Assembly (NCBI GenBank): GCA_964642175.1
Contig: CAZXOK010000007.1
Span: 1-64,000 of the forward strand
Direction of reading: 5' to 3'
DNA from: JANQGG01 sp964642175
GTDB taxonomy: Bacteria; Bacteroidota; Chlorobiia; Chlorobiales; Chloroherpetonaceae
Length of the DNA: 64,000 nucleotides
The notes beneath the pieces are model-generated. The model had not been told where the DNA came from and made no database searches. It worked only from the letters and a program-made list of their open reading frames with translations. A program made the position numbers and the translations under genes. Of the stretch, positions 62,524-64,000 are shown one piece after another. Each line of letters opens with the position of its first letter. Position 1 is the first letter of the stretch.

Positions 62524-63450
62524 TTATGCCGGAAGCTTATCCAGAACGATGAGCACGTATTTACGGTCAGTTTTAAAAATCTCCGGATTAACGGTTTTAA
62601 GCTCTTTTTCAATTTTCCTGTCGATGGACTCACGAAGTTTTGCCGAGAGATAAAATAGTTTCGGGAGTTTATACCTTAATTTTTCATAGGCAAAATGCCG
62701 TGCCGGTTTCAGAAAACGATTCACATACATATCGGCGTAGGCGAGTGTCGGGAGTATATGCTGGGTGATATCCCGCTCGTAAGTTACCGACCATTTGAAC
62801 TGTTTTGCCTTGGCAAAAAAAGAATCCAGGTGATGGGGTCTCTGGTTTTCACTTGTTTTGTTCAAACTGAAGTAGTCGATCACGATCCATCGGCCATGCG
62901 GTAAAATTATCTTATCGGTTTGCTCAAAGGCCTTTTGCAGGGAGATGTATTGCAGCGACTCGGAATTAATGACCGTGCCATACGATTTGGTAGCTTTAAA
63001 TGTCTCGTATTTGCTGTGATGGGTCACCAATTGGGTGTAGGTTTGGTTGATGAACTCAATCTGGTTTTTATTAGGCGTTAAACTTTCCACGTCTAAGCCC
63101 TTATCACTCAATAATTTTGATAATCCACCCATGCCGCATCCGACATCCAACACCGGATGCTTTGTATCCTTAACATGTTCCAGAATATTTTCAGCATACC
63201 TGATCTGGGCATCTTCGAACTGCTGAAACGAAATGGTTTCAGGTTTTATATGGATATCCTCAAAATACCCGTAATGCAACATGTTGTTGGTTAGGATCTG
63301 CGAATAAAGGTATAGCTCAAGGTCGTAAGAGGATTTATCATATTTTTGATTCTGCTTGGCAAATCCTGACGCTTTGATCCATTGCAGGGGATTCAGAAAC
63401 GGGTATAAAGTCTTCATAAGCTTTTGCTGGTCATCTAAGTGCGAGATCAA
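62524..63450 (-). CDS. SAM-dependent methyltransferase (cyclopropane-synthase-like fold)
   Basis: 308 residues. Helical N-terminal part with MLHYGYFEDIHI, as in sarcosine/tocopherol/fatty-acid-type methyltransferases, motif I PVLDVGCGMGGLSKLLSDKG, VESLTPNKNQIEFINQTY, a motif II variant VINSESLQYIS and post-motif LPHGRWIVIDYF, then a C-terminal helical cap. Small-molecule or lipid methylation is likely; substrate unknown. Convergent with the gene at 61676 and on the same strand as the partial methyltransferase gene at the window end. Confidence 0.82.
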   Translation of the reverse strand: MISHLDDQQKLMKTLYPFLNPLQWIKASGFAKQNQKYDKSSYDLELYLYSQILTNNMLHYGYFEDIHIKPETISFQQFEDAQIRYAENILEHVKDTKHPVLDVGCGMGGLSKLLSDKGLDVESLTPNKNQIEFINQTYTQLVTHHSKYETFKATKSYGTVINSESLQYISLQKAFEQTDKIILPHGRWIVIDYFSLNKTSENQRPHHLDSFFAKAKQFKWSVTYERDITQHILPTLAYADMYVNRFLKPARHFAYEKLRYKLPKLFYLSAKLRESIDRKIEKELKTVNPEIFKTDRKYVLIVLDKLPA

Positions 63451-63529
63451 TGGCTTAAGACCTAATCATCACCCAAAGAACAAATGATGTTAAAGTAAAT
63501 TGTGATTGTTCAGGTAAGTAAAATAATCT

Positions 63530-63643
63530 TTACTGAACTTTCACAAAATTTCTCTGAATATTGTTAATCATAGAATGGGTATGATTGGCCCATGCAAACA
63601 TGTTTCGCAGCAGCCTCTCCGTTATGGAAATAAAACCAATCAT
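63530..63643 (-). CDS. Possible 37-residue small ORF
   Basis: ATG at 63643, stop at 63530, with AGGAA just upstream. The product starts MIGFISITERLLRNMFAWAN and ends INNIQRNFVKVQ; an aromatic helix followed by His/Met/Asn residues. It lies between two minus-strand methyltransferase genes. Nothing beyond start, ribosome site and composition supports it. An AATCATA/TATGATT dyad (63566-63572, 63580-63586) falls within it. Confidence 0.25.
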   Translation of the reverse strand: MIGFISITERLLRNMFAWANHTHSMINNIQRNFVKVQ

Positions 63644-63684
63644 TTTCCTGATTATGCCACTATGAAACAGGGATACATATCTTA

Positions 63685-64000
63685 TTATTTTTGAACCACA
63701 TAGCACCGAGCTTTCAAGCGTTGAGTTCGCTGGGGATCCATATAAGCTGTGTACTGCAGATCGCGTAACGGACGAAAATGAGTTGCCTGGCAGAAAGATT
63801 GAATCTCAGACCCGGCATGGCGGTAGATGGTGACGGGATGGGAAGCTTTGGCTTGCCGGGCACTCACCTCGATGCTGTTGGATTCATCTGCGGTTTGATC
63901 CAGTACCGTAAACAAAAACAAACCATTCGGACGCAAGATCCGGGCCGCTTCACAAAAAATCAACTTTAACGATTTAAAGAATGGAAAAACCCCGCTGCAG
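63685..64000 (-). CDS. SAM methyltransferase, C-terminal part (runs off window)
   Basis: Minus-strand frame open from the window end to a stop at 63685; at least 104 residues, 5' end missing. It contains LIFCEAARILRPNGLFLFTVLD, the post-motif strand of class I methyltransferases, and a typical C-terminal beta-hairpin ending RLKARCYVVQK. The upstream residues are in frame across the edge, so this is a fragment of a longer gene and not a small protein. Substrate unknown. Confidence 0.75.
   Translation of the reverse strand, partial: CSGVFPFFKSLKLIFCEAARILRPNGLFLFTVLDQTADESNSIEVSARQAKASHPVTIYRHAGSEIQSFCQATHFRPLRDLQYTAYMDPQRTQRLKARCYVVQK

Overview
The window reads as chromosomal DNA from the Fibrobacterota-Chlorobiota-Bacteroidota (FCB) superphylum, most likely a Balneolota/Rhodothermota-like or Chlorobiota-like lineage. 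The reasons are a C-terminal type IX secretion (T9SS) sorting domain with a YPNPFNP motif, an 11-subunit nuo operon, a bacterial two-subunit ATP-citrate lyase, many LruC/GLUG/propeller surface proteins, and several Bacteroidota-style -7 elements (TAnnTTTG). The phylum call is inference. I saw no rRNA, tRNA, CRISPR array, transposase or phage gene.

Layout. 0-6.3 kb: an exopolysaccharide/O-antigen-type cluster (flippase, four glycosyltransferases, one acyltransferase), mostly translationally coupled through ATGA overlaps and followed by a LytTR response regulator. 7.4-17.5 kb: five genes for secreted or lipid-anchored surface proteins: two tandem LruC-domain lipoproteins, a LamG/T9SS protein broken by four in-frame stops, a GLUG-repeat protein and another lipoprotein. 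17.6-27.1 kb: a sensory island with a nine-sensor-domain histidine kinase, an Rcp1-type receiver, a receiver-PAS-CxxC protein, a hybrid kinase with HPt, and a second LytTR regulator whose receiver has lost key residues. 27.3-31.6 kb: PASTA protein, DUF4126-like membrane protein, L-lactate dehydrogenase and a secreted propeller protein. 31.7-33.4 kb (minus strand): sulfide:quinone oxidoreductase and a 52-residue ORF that is easily missed. 33.7-43.5 kb: ferrochelatase-like protein, an actinobacterial-type 2-oxoglutarate dehydrogenase E2-E1 fusion, three TPR proteins, a gamma-tocopherol-methyltransferase-like enzyme and a small membrane protein. 43.7-55.3 kb: nuoABCDHIJKLMN without nuoEFG. 55.3-59.3 kb: an outer-membrane barrel protein and aclBA (ATP-citrate lyase). 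59.4-64 kb: DUF72 protein, an iron-sulfur (6-4) photolyase and three methyltransferase-like genes.

Two features stand out. First, six intergenic regions between 9.5 and 22.6 kb, and three weaker ones elsewhere, carry TTA tetrads repeated at 11-bp steps. In most of them a -7-like element lies about 14-15 bp after the start of the last unit, and the array ends about 50-65 bp before the start codon. This looks like a shared activator-binding promoter architecture that ties the surface proteins, the sensors and possibly the polysaccharide cluster into one regulon; the LytTR proteins are the obvious candidate readers. Second, NuoC (N-terminal extension) and NuoI (C-terminal extension) carry two copies each of the same short motif (LSPALAARMxAMKKKK-like) on low-complexity tails, in a Complex I operon without the NADH-module genes.

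Metabolically, SQR, Complex I, ATP-citrate lyase and an oxidative 2-oxoglutarate dehydrogenase within 28 kb suggest flexible respiratory/TCA metabolism. The direction of carbon flow cannot be decided from this window.
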